From positions 1-64,000 of the forward strand of contig BGZK01002068.1 in NCBI GenBank assembly GCA_005406025.1: 64,000 bases of DNA, written 5' to 3'. Each line of letters starts with the position of its first letter. The stretch's first letter is position 1. The notes below the pieces were generated by a model. That model worked only from the letters and a program-made list of their open reading frames with translations. It was not told where the DNA came from and did not search any database. Below, one piece after another: positions 24,555 through 38,200 of this stretch. The stretch comes from Eumeta japonica. Lineage: Eukaryota; Arthropoda; Insecta; Lepidoptera; Psychidae. The translations under genes were made by a program, and so were the position numbers.

Positions 24555-24650
24555 AGGTAGGTGGTGGTCGGGTGGCTAAGAGTGTTGTTTTTAAACCAGA
24601 AGGTCCCGATTCGTAACCCGCTGGGTGAAGCCATCAGTGAATGTTCAAAT
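24555..24650 (+). repeat. tRNA-derived SINE head, degenerate
   Basis: GGTGGTCGGGTGGCTAAGAG resembles an A box in tRNA context. About 35 nt on, AGGTCCCGATTCG resembles a B box. It does not form a complete tRNA. Confidence 0.5.
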
Positions 24651-27600
24651 CAAATCTGTTTAAAACCACTCGCCCTGTAACCTCGTAGAGCATATTAAGC
24701 TGTCCCAGGCGTAATCTTAGAATTAGCCACGACGGTCTTCAACTTAAAATGAAACGATAACAGGAGTTTGTGCTTCAGTAATAACGTAAGAATAATTTGA
24801 TCCAATCAATAATATAATTGTTTTGATCCAATAGCCGTGTAGTAGTCATCGAGATATTCTTACTGACACTGCTATTCGTCTTAATTTGCTGTAACAGATA
24901 ATTATGTCGCCAATCGTGGCACCGAATCGGCCATAACAGTTGAAGAGATTTCGTCATATATTAAACTCGAAAAAACTGTGCTCCTAACTTCAAACAATCA
25001 TAGACAACATGGAATTTTACAAATTTTATATCCGGATATTTCGGTATACCCTCTAAACTGGAATAAAACTCATAGCTTTTCTAGAACAATGTAGAACGTT
25101 ATCCTTGTTCTTGCAGATAAAACCAAGGTTTTTACAGTCGTATTTGAGCGGTTGATATAAATAAAAAAGTAACATGGCCAGTAGACTTTGGTGTCCTTTA
25201 ATTACGGTAACAAGAGATGCTAATTCTCTGAAACCATTCCCACGCTTATGCGAGAACGGCATTGCCAGTCGGCCGAGGTACAACGAATTGTTTATTGTAA
25301 TACGTAAATGTTAACAGCGAAGTCGTATACATTCAAGAGTGTTTTTAAATTACGTTTCTGTAGTAGATCATTTTATGCATGCGTTATCCACTCTATTCAT
25401 ACAATAATAATAAATAGACGTCTACAAATCTATACAAATAGAGTTCACAAATTAATAAACTTAGGAGGGGATATAGAATTTATCAGAAATTTTGTTAAAC
25501 TGTCTCGCATCGATAGCTTATCGCCGCATTAGCGCTTACGCTCATTAGCGAATAGAATCCGTACAGGGCCAGCCGGTAGGGCTCGAGGGTTGTCATCTGA
25601 AATAAAAAGGTCGGGTGGATGGGCCCCTGCAACGGATGGTGAGAAATCTTACGCAATAAAGATATAACGGATTTATTAAGTTTATTCAAAAATTATGTAC
25701 AATTTTAATACCAACAGAATTTGCAAGCTATAGACATAAAGAAAGGATATTTATGTTTGTTTGTGCATAAATCAAAAACTAAAACCGGTACAATTCCTCA
25801 TTTGTCCATATAAGCGAGAGAAATTTGACAAAAAAGCTAACCTTTGATAAAATACCTGGTAAGTGATTTTTTTTATACAGGAACCTTGATACATGGATTA
25901 AAATAAGCTGCTAAAATTCCCTATAGGTTGACTGCCATTATTAACTTTACGTATTTAGGCTTAACTTCACATTTTTTTTTTTCTAATACCTAGATGTAGG
26001 TCACTGCCGTAAAAAAAAATTCCGCTACATATTTTGTAACTTACGAATTTTCTAGCAAAATAAGACATCACTACTTTTATCCGTAAAAATGACCCTTTTT
26101 AAAAATCATTCGATTTACGTCACGTTAGCTTTATCTGTTTTCATTAGACATGCTCTTCTTTACAGACTTTCTTCGAGATAGAGTCACATGGAGTACAAGA
26201 TGCACTTTTTTCTGCATTGCATCCCCAGTAGAGCCAATCTGTGTTAGAAACTAACATGAAGTTCATACAGCCTGCAGCTAACTTTCATTTTTCTGTCTTC
26301 TTTTATTTCTTATTTTATGATTCTACCACCGAGTGGGGTAACAAAAGAGTGTGTACAAATGAATTTGTAAAGTACAGAAGTTGGTCTTTTTCATTAACAA
26401 CGGCCAGCCATAACGAATTACACACTATGTTTGTTTTTGTTTGAAAACTGTTTATATGAAATTCGTATCGCTCATCAGTTAATTTTTTATTTCGTTTAAT
26501 TCATAACATTATTTACAATAAGAAATATGAACTCAGTAATTAAACTTGATCACACTTTATTTCAATATACATGTACTTCCTGTTCGTTATTTTCGATTAA
26601 TTGTCCGTGTGTTGCTTGGCTTTTATATCCATAGACGGGTCACAAAACACAATAAATCCACAGTTTGAGGGCAGTCGACTGATTATATTGTTATAGTCAT
26701 TTGACATTTACATTTAAGTATGTCTGTCTGGGATAAATACTACAAGCTGATGAAAAATATTTTCTGATGCAGTTTAAATTATAGCTCTGAATTAGAAAAA
26801 ATAGTATTGCATATTTCAAATCTTTACTGCCATGTCTAGGAGATATCTATAAATAGTTATGAGGATACAGTTTCCATTCTAGAAAATTAAGATTGCATAA
26901 CATTTTATTTTATTAAAAACTAGCCATTTCTCACCCAGTTTGCTTGTTTCTGAAACCAATTTTTTCCTCAATTTGAATCCCAGTTTTAATCTCTATTCCA
27001 ATATTTCCGACGTTGATCTGGCTCCTCCCTCAGACATTTTTTTTTATTTTCTTCTAGTGTTTCTACATATTTTTTCGTTTGAAAAGTATCCCATTTCGTA
27101 TCCACAAAGACCATCTACTTCTGCATTTGTTTACAATCCGTTGAGCGGTTTCGGAGGTTCGCCTTAACAGACCTTCCGTTTTATTCATTCATATAAATGA
27201 TTTTATTCATTTTTGCAGAATGTATTCAATTTCAGTAACAAAAAAAAATATTTTAAAATAAGCCCTCTCATTGACAAAGAAATGCAGGCTAATAATGGAT
27301 CGTTTGCTACACCCAGAATAGAATCTATTTGATAGATCAATACATAGAACAGCAACAAAATAATGAGTTTCCACAAGGCTCATCGAGATCACATGACCAG
27401 TATTGCTAATGTTTTGTAGCAAATTTCATCTCTATCCACACTATGCTGAGTACATAAATGTGTTTGCTTCTATTGTTATGTGCTCCATTTCCCGTAAGAA
27501 ACTTTTTATTCATTTCAAGTTATGTTTAAAGTCCAGTTTATGAAACAAATTAACGCTAAATTTTAAGAAAAGCAAAACATTTCCTATCACATTTTTATAT

Positions 27601-28599
27601 AACAAATTTGATAATCAACCTAGGAACAGTTTGTCGTGGTCTTTTAAACCATAAAAATATTTGAGCGACACCGAATACTTAATATTTTGTTTATAACCAT
27701 TGTGTTAGCCAAGGAAACATTATAATAAATCTAGCAATAGACACCGACTCCAAAAATAACAATAATTGAAACTACATTATATTATTGAAATAATTTGATT
27801 GACTTTTAAGTAGTATTTTTGATTTTATTTTACTTGGGAGAACTCTAAAAATATTTTGATCATTGTTTGTTATTCATAGGTATGTGTTGAGTTAAATTTG
27901 AAGTGGGTAGGTATCTACATACCTCCTTGGGTGGTAAACACATAGATCGTACCTACAAATTGATGAGTAGAAAAAGTAAGTTGATTATTAAGTTGTAGAA
28001 GAATACGTAATTATTGTTTTACTTTTTAGTGCATATTAATTTGTTTTGGAATAGATTTTGTTTTGAAGTCAGTTTTTTTTGTTAAAATTTTTGTTTATAA
28101 CAATACAGTATCTGAAATTCATCATCACCAGAAGACAATATTTGAAGAGATTGCCTACAAAAACATGTGGAATTTTCAGTAACACATTAACAGACAAATA
28201 AATAGATTTCAAGGTATTTTCACAGAGCCTTCTTCGTCTGTGATCTTTAGGCACAGAATTCGAAATTTATTGTAGTTTATTAAATAATGAGATAAGTATA
28301 GTAAACAATATCGTCATATATAAAAATAGTTAATCAATGTATATTTTTGTGACCAACAATTCAGATTAGGTTCCAAATTACGAAGTTCTGTCGACGGTTG
28401 AAAACCAACGAATAAGATTAAGTTAGTAACCATGGAAGATTTTATTAATGACATACGGCAGAGCATTTGTATAATATTAGCTACATTATAATTCTATTTT
28501 AGCGTCCCGCTATTGTTTATATTATTTAGATAAACGCAAAGAACGGTTACAGGCCAAATTATGATAATCCAAAAACTTACTCTGCAAATCAAATCGTTT
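24651..28599. other. intergenic; decayed repeat at about 26935-27170
   Basis: No gene seen. The stretch ending CCGTTGAGCGGTTTCGGAG (about 27140-27160) matches a phrase typical of insect interspersed repeats. Its pyrimidine-rich 75-codon frame is not a gene. The remainder is AT-rich. Confidence 0.4.
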
Positions 28600-28945
28600 C
28601 GAAGCATATAAAATCGTTGGACCGTCATCGGTCTCGCACCACCAGCGCTACCTGAACGGTGTTTGTCTGGGATTTAAATAGCAAATCGTCGAATTCTATT
28701 TAGATTCTGAATACCTGAAAGATAACTGACCGATTATAATTTTTGATCGCACAGCAAAAGCGCAAACAAGTCGCCGGCCAGCGTGACAGTCGTCCGGCGC
28801 CGGCTCGCGTAAGCAGAGGTCTGACTGAGCTGGCGGCGCGGGGGCGGACGGCGACAGCGCGGGCACGCACGTTTCGCCGGGTCTGCTTTTCGACTGCGAG
28901 TTTTCGTCAATTTCGCCTTCGTCGACGGAGGTTATAAGGTACTTT
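28600..28945 (+). promoter_or_regulatory. TATA-like element and CpG island, possible plus-strand promoter and first exon
   Basis: CATATAAAATCG (about 28602-28613) is a good TATA-like element. Sequence becomes G+C-rich after about 28745 and ends in a possible donor, TATAAG|GTACTT near 28939. The ATG of CYP306A1 at 32258 sits directly after an acceptor-like tract, so an upstream non-coding exon is expected; this block, 3.3 kb upstream, is one candidate. It could instead belong to an unrelated transcript. Confidence 0.25.
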
Positions 28946-29402
28946 ACGACTAATATTTTTAGCCGCTAAACGATTCCGATTCCTTGCAACACGTCCAGGT
29001 TGGTTCGTTTTTAGAGCCGCCGGACAATAACTCGTTTGATTCGTGATGAGCGTCACGCATGCGTCACGTGTGTTCGTCCGTTGTGTTGGTAGCCTTGCGC
29101 GCTTCGCTTCGGTCGCGTTCGAATAGGTCCGGCTCTATTTCATAGGAGATATAATGCTGCCAAATATCTATTGTCGTTTATCGTGTTTTAATAATAACAC
29201 TGATATACAAAAATGACCTTAATGAAAGTTAAATGGAATTGAATGGGTAATTTTGTATCTACAACTAATCTGTAACTAATCTGCATTTTTAGAAAATTTC
29301 GATCACCCTCAATTTTTTTGCAACAGCAATTAATCTTTTTTTAAGTAAAAACGGTAAAAAAATGTCTCAAATGAAGAAAAAATAACTTGTATTTTATTTT
29401 AT
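28946..29402. other. intergenic, no gene seen
   Basis: Residual G+C-rich sequence to about 29130, then AT-rich DNA. Confidence 0.45.
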
Positions 29403-30340
29403 TTAGGATTTTCGGGAATATTTAGCGTCAGGTACATCCCTTTTGAGTGTCCAACAATAGTCAGCTAACATGTTCGGACTCCACTTGCCTTGATACCTTT
29501 TTTCCATGTTGGATATGTCCTGATGAACCGCTCACCGTGTTCATCGCTAACGGCTCCCAAGTTTTGAGGAAAAAAATCCAAATGCGAGTGTAAAAAGTGA
29601 ATTTTGAGCGACATATTGCATCCCATGTCCTTGTAAGCCACTAAGAGGTTGTTAACTAACTCTTCATAGTTTTCGGCCCTGTGGCTTCCAAGAAAATTAC
29701 GAACAACATTTCGAAAACATGTCCATGCGGATTTTCAATCGGATTAAGTTTTTGTTCAAACTCTTCATCAGCCAGTAGGTTTCTTATTTGTGGCCCTACA
29801 AAGATTCCTTCTTTTATTTTGGCATCACTGATGTTTGGGAATTTTTTTTTCGGATACACTTTCTTCGGTCACGTCATCCATGTTTACTGGACGTTGAGGA
29901 ACAGGTAAATTATCACTGTGTGGGATAGGTCTTTGAGCAGATTGTAGATTTGGATAGTTCACAGAGTTCCTAGATTTGTGATTAATACCTTTTATAGAAG
30001 TTTGGCAGAAATAACAATCTGATACATGGTCTTTCGGTTCGGCCCATATCATTGGAACTGCAACGGCATATGACGAGATCCTTTAGCCCATGATGTTAAT
30101 AAAGTGACACACTGTACAGCAAATACTAGGAGTCCAGGTTTTGTTCAAATTTCGCACCGGAAAACCAAAATAATTTAAATAATAGTTTTGAACTAATGGT
30201 GTCAAACTACGACGTTGACGTTTAACAGTAAGTTGACCGCAAATATAACAGAAGTTATCAGGATGGTTTACACACTCTCGGCATCTTAGTATGATATATA
30301 ACACTAATCTCAAGAAAAAAACTGTTTTAATTTCAATATT
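29403..30340 (-). pseudogene. broken copy of an uncharacterised multicopy arthropod protein with N-terminal Cys/His region
   Basis: On the minus strand the N-terminal part (about 30300-30090) has the signature RCREC..HPDNFCYICGQ followed by ICCTVC. This resembles an N-terminal zinc-binding region of a multicopy family of unknown function that I recall from insects and other arthropods. It continues with PMIWAEPKDHVSDCYFCQ (from about 30060). At about 29853 it jumps to the family's C-terminal part, KFPNISDAKIKEGIFVGPQ, then NMSLKIHFLHSHLDFFPQN and AVSDEHGERF, ending at a natural stop near 29403. The middle of the protein is missing. At least four single-base frameshifts break the frame (near 30090, 30060, 29745 and 29524). 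No introns are seen. It looks like a dead, internally deleted and probably mobile copy. Confidence 0.75.
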
Positions 30341-32257
30341 TTTCGTTAATTTATACGGAAACACGTCGGTAAGCAAAATTCGCGTAATCGAGTAAGTCGA
30401 TGTTTTATGAAAACTGAGGGTGATTGAACAAAACTAAGTATGAGGTTTATACGCGGGTAGGTAGTAGTGTTTGAAAATATGACTTGATTTCGTTTACAAA
30501 TTTACTGTTTATCAGTGTAATCGATGATATTTATTCGGATGTTTTCTGGTATCTAGTGATTATAATATTATGATACGCTATCATAATACCTGTAAGATAC
30601 GTGTTTAGAAATATAAATAGAAATCGCCAAAAGTATCCGATATCCAGCTCTGAGGCCTGGCTTTTTTAACACGATTTTATTAGCTTCACCTGTATGTATG
30701 TAGGTATGTATGTTTGTAACCGACTCCTTTGGACTTTGATTTTGATCCACTTCAAATGGTCAGATTTCATTTAAACTTTGTAGATTTATCAAGGACTGAT
30801 GGCAATGCAATTTCCTATTTTGAAAAATAAAGTTTTGTAAAATTTTAATATATGAAATTTGTAAAATTTGGAAATGAAACTTTAAAAAGAAGTTTAGTTA
30901 CGTAAAGCATTAAAAAATTAGCAATTTTAAAAGTTTTTTGCTAAAGGAAAAAATAATAAATTTGAGAAAAAATCGAAATTTTGAAATTTCATAAAAAATA
31001 CGAATGATGTATTGCGCAGGTATTACGCTCTCCGATCCTTCCTTCTTCTCCGCCGCGTTCCTATTTTAGTCATTGCGACCCTTTCGTGACGAACTTCACA
31101 GCTGCAAAGTTTCGTGGGTTGTACTGTAATAGTGACGCGTTAGATCAAATGGAAAGGAAAGATATAAACTTAAATTGGGGTGCTCGATACATCAATTCTC
31201 AATAATATTCGATCGGTACGATAGTCCAAAAATGTACTAAATATATGGCACAAAACGCTCTAAGCTTTATTCACAATAACACTAATATTTTTTGTTCGTT
31301 ATTTTATTCCTATGTTAAGAACTTTTTTTACTTTTTGGTTCGATTTATTACTAAAGCGTGTTTTTTAGTTTTTTAAACTACATTTTTTATTTAACTCTTA
31401 CAAAAATACATATAAATGTAATGGTGAATTTGCTTTTTTTTCTTTGGTTTTATTTTTGTTCTCGTTTTACTGGCTTAACTATTAAATCGAATTATATATT
31501 TTTTTCCAAATGGGTAGCCTATATTATTCAGATGAACATGGAATAACTTAATGTATATCACGACGCTTCTCAAAAGTCATTTTGGAAATTTCTACTAATC
31601 AAGTAAATATTCGTAACTTTGTAATCGCTACAACGAAATAACAAATGGTACAGTAAACGCGGAAAATACATTATATGTATTTCAAAGCGAAATACGAAGT
31701 ACAGTCACGCGTTTTGCACACAACGCCAACTGCCCACTAACTGTAATACTATAAATAATGGACGAGTTGTTGATATGCTCTAATCTGATATAGAGGTAAA
31801 AACATAGGCAAAAACGAAACGTCGTGGCATATAAGTACAAAAATTATTTATATATTCGGGGAATAATTCGACTTTGTGAAGAGTATTTGTCGTTTAATTA
31901 TTTTTTAATATTATAGATAAACGCATTAGTTTTCAATTGATATATGCTATTTAATGAATCGTTAATATACGTTATATGGTATACCTGATATTGCATCAAA
32001 GATCGTCTTCCGTCAAACAAACTTTTAAACCTTTAGTAACGTGTTTTGTAAAACCTTTAGTAAAGTCAGCGTGCTTTAATGTTCAATTTCGATAATAAAA
32101 TACGACTCTAATCGCGACTGTGTGCTGTATTTAGGACCGTTTACGCACGGAGTTAGATTCGAATTTCACTCAAATGTGTAATTTTATACGTCGCAGAAAC
32201 TAAAAAAGATATTAAAAATTTTAAAAAGATATATTTTTATTTTATTTTAAGCACAAC
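30341..32257. other. intergenic / 5' region of CYP306A1
   Basis: AT-rich with no coding exon. A pyrimidine-poor but usable acceptor (..TTATTTTATTTTAAG) ends at 32251, seven bases before the CYP306A1 start codon, suggesting a 5' UTR intron ends here. Confidence 0.45.
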
Positions 32258-35200
32258 ATGGATCTGATTTTACTGTGGCTAATAACCTTGGTCCTCGGAT
32301 ACTGGATATTCAAGAAATTCAAAGAATGGCAAAGCTTACCACCGGGCCCCTGGGGGGTGCCCGTTTTAGGTTATTTGCCATTTTTGAACGCCAAGCTTCC
32401 GCATCTGAGTCTGACCGAACTGTCGAAAACGTACGGGTCTATATACAGTGTCCAAATGGGCAACGTTTTTACGGTGGTACTGACAGATCACAGACTCGTC
32501 AGAGAAGCGTTCAGCAAAGAAACGTTTTCTGGACGGGCGCCTTTGTTTCTGACCCACGGGATAATGAACGGTAAAGGTGAGGACTTCGTTTCTACTTACG
32601 TAAGTATTTAAGTCACTGTAACGTCATTTATTAGCCTATTTTCGGTTTTGCAGGAATCATATGCGCCGAAGGACCACTGTGGAAGGATCAAAGGAAACTC
32701 CTCACTACTTGGTTAAAAAGTTTCGGTATGAGCAAGCACAGCGCCTCCCGTGAGAGCCTCGAGAAACGGATCGCCGTCGGCGCGACCGAACTGCTGCAGG
32801 TGATCGAGCGCACATTTCATTCGTAGACGAATCGCATCGATCGTTTTCTTTTTTTTTTCACAAACAACTCGTCGAAATCGTTCGTGCGCTTTGCATTTTC
32901 GAATACGAGTCTAATCTTTTTTTTTCCGTGACCGGGTCGTTCAGAACATAAAATATTATAGATACCGCACTCGGAATATCGTTAAAAATATTCGATCGTA
33001 ACGCACCGAAGGCCGCGTCCGAAAGTCGCGGCCGGCGACACGGGATACGCGCGCGGCTCCCTTCGACATTCTCTCGTTTCGCCACGTAAACAAAACTTAA
33101 TCGCCAAGGTGCCCCGCCGGCCGCGGACAATACGAGATGGTTAACAGCCGCAAAAACCCGACCACGCGAACGATGTGTCCAAAGTGACCTTTCCGGTGTC
33201 ACTGACAAATGTTGCAGCCCGTCCGGCCGTGCGCCGCGCGGTGCGGCGCTTTATCGCGCCGCCGGTCCGTCGGATTTCGTCGACTCATTCGTTTTAATGT
33301 ACGGCATTGTAAAAACTCGCATCTTGCATGTTGAACCGCTTCATTTTGCCGCTATTAGCGGGGAATAACGCGGGTGCGTTTATTTATTTTTTGCCTATTC
33401 GACAGACGTACGACAACAAAAAAGAAAGAAAAAGATACGAAAAAGATCTAATTCCTTCTTTACGGTACGAACATAACGACGTGCAATCGCGTCGTTCCCA
33501 TCGAACGTCGTAATATTGTTATTGCGCGTGCATCCTATGCGGAACCCTCTGCATCTGCCCTTCGATCCTTAAAGGATCTGAAACGTCAAATGTCAAAACT
33601 GCAAAAGAACGCCCTATTCTTATATACTTCACGCGGCGGTGCGAGGCGAAGTGACATGCAGTGAAATGAAATGAAATGATATCTTATGTTATGCTCTGTC
33701 TATCTTTTTGCAGCTGTCTTATTATCTGTACACTTAGACGTATAAGAGACTGTTAAGTAAAATTTCAAAAAGTTGTATTTTTATAGTTAAAAAAAAATGC
33801 TTTCAGTTTCAAACTAAGTAAGTTATACTAAAAATACAGTTTCGTTACCAAAATTATAACCAAAGTAATTAATTTCGAAGGTGTGTTATGTTTGGTATAA
33901 TGGTTTTGTAGTGTCACTAATTACCAAATCAAAAATAAACCTTTGCTTATTAGGTACTTCGCATATGATTTATGTAATTATTAGTGTACTCTTTATATCT
34001 GACGTAACATGTTGTATTAAACTCAAACGCTAGATTATTAGCAGTAGTTTTAGTGGTTGTGGTAATAGTTTAAGACTTTCTTTATTTATATAATAACGTG
34101 TGTTTTGCTAGGACGTGGAGACAGCACATAAATCAGGGAAGCCCATAGATCTTAGTAATATGATCACTAATTCCATCGGGCATGTCATAAACGAAATTAT
34201 ATTCGGATTCAAATTTCCATCTGAAGACAAGACTTGGTTTTGGCTAAGGCAAATACAAGAAGAAGGATGCCATGAAATGGGAGTGGCGGGAGCTGTTAAT
34301 TTTCTGCCCTTCGTGAGGTAGATACATGTCTATTTATTATATTTTATCTGCCTAATTGCCGCAAGTAATTATTCATTAAATTATTTACTCTTTTCAGATT
34401 TTTCTCTAGGACGCTGCAAAAAACTATCAAAGTGATAGTGAGAGGTCAAGCGCAGACGCACCGGTTATACGCCAGCATAGTAGCGCGTCGTCGTAAGATG
34501 TTGAACCTGTCGCAGCCCGAGGGCAGCGAGTGCGCGGCGCACGCGCCCGCGGCCGGCCCGCTCGAGTGCGTCAAGTACAGCAAGCACGCGGCCACGCTCG
34601 AGAAACACTACTTTGACCCTGAAATCCTGAAGCCCACCGACGGCGATTGTATATTAGACAACTTCCTCTCGGAACAAAAGAGGAGGTTCGAGGCCAAAGA
34701 AGAATCGGCGCGTTTCGTCACGGACGAGCAAATGCTTTATTTTCTGGCGGATATGTTCGGAGCCGGCCTCGACACCAGCGCCGTGTCGCTCGCCTGGTTC
34801 TTGCTGTACATGGCGTTGCATCCCGACGAACAGGTTAGGCCTTTGTCTCTGCCGGCGCCGGATGTACGATTTCCTTTATTTATTAGATTGGTTAAAGGTC
34901 GATTTGCTCGACGTTACAATGGCTTGCTTTTTTTTTCGTTCAAGACAATCGTCCGACTAGAGATCGATCGCTTCTAATGAATTGGGAACGTCTTGTGCGT
35001 GCTGACGTGCAAATTAAGCTTCGCGAATCATACCTAATAATGATCGAGGAGACGCATTTGCCAAATTGTATCGAACTTCTCGATTTTTAGGAATCGATAC
35101 GGAATGAAATTCAAACGGTGTACCCTGAAGAAGAACCAGTAGACTGCGAACGGCTTCCGCGCCTAATGGCCGCCGTCTGCGAGACCCAACGGATTCGCTC

Positions 35201-38200
35201 GATCGTGCCCCTCGGTGTACCGCACGGCTGTCTTCAGGTAAACATGACATTTGAGTGTTTCGCTTTTAATTTAAAGTGACCATCAATAATGAGATTGCTA
35301 AATCGCATCAATGGTTCAAGTAAATTTCCCTCTGAAATACAAGTTTTGGAACCCGTAATTTTACTTAAAAATTATCATTTTCCGTTTTTGCCATTATGAT
35401 TTTCAACGGATTTGGGGTGGTTAAAAGCTAACAGATGATAGTTACAAATTCAGAAAATCATAACGAGCTGAAAAATCGAACTTTTTATAGCATTTTCGAA
35501 GGACACATAAACTTGCAAGCTACCAGAGAGTAGGTGGTCATTGCCGCTCATAGACACTCACAATCCCATAGAACGTAGTAAGAAGAATGCGTTGCAGGCA
35601 AATTAAATCAAAAATATCTTGATTTCGTAGGTAATAAAAATTACACTTGAAATGCGTCATAAACAACTGTTTTGACATTAAAATTACCACCCATTCCAAA
35701 TCCTGATTCACCATGAGAAGAATGGGCTAGAAACTAAAGGTTTGCTCTTTTTTACTCATCGATACAAAATATTGAATAATCAACAATTTAGTACAACACT
35801 TAATAATAATATAAAGCAACCTGATAGCCGAGCAGTTCAATCCCATGGGGTTTTTTCATTAACATATTCAGACACGGTATAATAGTCCTTGCCATATAAT
35901 TATTTTAACGAAACTCTTAAATTCATAAAATGGCAAATTGTGAATTTCAGCTGGGATCTTATGACAAAAGCGCACACATTGACCCTTAAACGGTTTATTA
36001 ACTTTACTTAGACGGGTTTTATGAGCAGAAAAGTCGTTCTTATGTCTAGAGTTAATGTTATAGATGTCGCTCCTTTTTTGGAACGATTTTATATGTTTTT
36101 TCACATATACCAGATTTTCATATATGTATTGTGATGCTAAAAGTTAAAACATTAATTTCCTTAAATTTTTCTCTAAGATATGCCATTGGTCTCAAATCAT
36201 AAACAGCACGAATAGCTCGCTTTATAACACGAAAATTGTGTTAATATCGGCTGAGTGACCCCATAGCAAAATAGGTCATGAGACTATGAAAAAAACTGAA
36301 ATAAATTAGTCTCGCGATGCTTTCATCTATAAGTCGCTGATTTTTTTTCACTGCATATTCTGCAGAGCTAAGCCTTTTCGCCAAACTGGTAATGTGAGAA
36401 TTCCAATGCAAATTAGCATCGAAAGTGAGACCAAGGAATAAGGTCGTGTCCACATTATCCAGTATCTCGTTACCCACTATCACGTATCCCATTACGTTGT
36501 CGTTGACCGGTTTAGCTTTAGTCAAAGAAAATTGAACAAGTTTTGTTTTCCTCTCATTGAAAAGAAGATTATTAATACTAAACCATTCAACTACTTCAGA
36601 GATAGTACTGTTTACTTCGTCAAAAAGCGTCGTTTTTGACGGTGTTGGTTAGTTGGTTGTTGCCTATCAATATTAGAAAGTAAAGAAGCAAACAGTACAA
36701 TTCCATGCCCATCTTTAACAAGATATGGTAGATAATTAATGTAAACTAGGAATAGAAATGGTCCAAGAATTGAACCCTGCCGTACACCCATATGGACTGT
36801 AGATCCCGACCACCTCTCACCATTAACACCAACTCTTTGAATTTCACCTCTTAAATAAGACTCTAGAAGTGCAAGTGATCGACCCGTGACACCATAATGA
36901 TATAGTTTCCTGATCAATGTGTCGTGATGAACGCAATCATAAGCCTTAGACAAATCATAAAAGACATTGATTGCGTCCCGTGAATCCTTCCAGGCATCAA
37001 AAATCTGTTGAATAAGCTCCACAGCGGCTTCAGTTGTTGAGCGACCCTTTGTGAATCCACATTGTTTAACGTTCATTGAGTTTTTATTATAAAAATAATG
37101 TAAGAATTGACTTAAAATAAGTTTTTCAAAAATACTGAGTGTCGATAGTATTGATATCGTTAGAAGTTAGAAGGATCAGATATACTACTGGATTTAAATA
37201 ATGGAACTACTTTACTTTGCTTCTTTAGGTCAGGAAACATAAGGCTATTATTAAAAACCACTACTAAGCATATATAAATGCAATTTATTATTGAATCTAT
37301 TATTTTTACGGAAAGGGCACCAAGATTAGTTCTTTTCATTTTTATACGATACATTTGAATGGCATTGTAATAACGGCATTATAGTTGACATGAGTAAATT
37401 CAAACACATTGTCACAAGTATCAACATTTCGCTTTAACAGAGATTCAGCGGAAGTAGGTGATGATTTTAGTGATTGTGTAGTTGAAATTGGAATGCTCGC
37501 AAAGAACTTTTCAAAAGCAAAAGCAATTTCTTTGTCTAAGTTTAAAATTTTATCATCAATTTTTAACTGAAATTCTGTGTGATGGTGTATGTGTTTTCCA
37601 GTTTCATAATTGATTATATTCTAAGTAGTTTTTATCGTATCGGTGCTATTTTTTATTTTATTACTGACAAACATAGATTTTGCAGTATTTAAGCGTGTAT
37701 GTGCTACACCCTTAAATAACTTAGAATAATTTCTTACATAATTGACAAAATTAACAGAATTGTTAAACGACTTGTTATACGACGAAAAGGGGAGCGGTCC
37801 ACCGGAACTCTAACTCACGTCTGAATCCTGTGAGAGTGTGGTACTCTCACCGGTCTAGCCGGTCTGTTTTCGTACTGCAGCCAAGTTCACCACGGCACGA
37901 GTCCTAGTACTCTAAACTTATTTTATAAATTTCTGAGTAAATATAAATAATTAAATGTAGATAATATATAACTATATTAATTTAGAAAATATAGAGGAAA
38001 AAAATAGTTTTTTTCCTTTGAATATTTTTTAATCGTATACAATCAAACATATACGCGATACTCGAAATGGTCAAGCACATAAAGAGGAATTGAGAATTTT
38101 TAGCTTACCCGGTGTACGACAGTGTACGTACGAGCTAAGCGAACACCGTCCGCACATGCAGGTGGCCAGTCAACCTCTGTTTTCAGGACACCCAGCTCGC

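Noticed and set aside
32858..33208. 116-codon minus-strand protein inside CYP306A1 intron 2
   Set aside because: GC-rich intronic sequence with no recognisable domain or splice partner.
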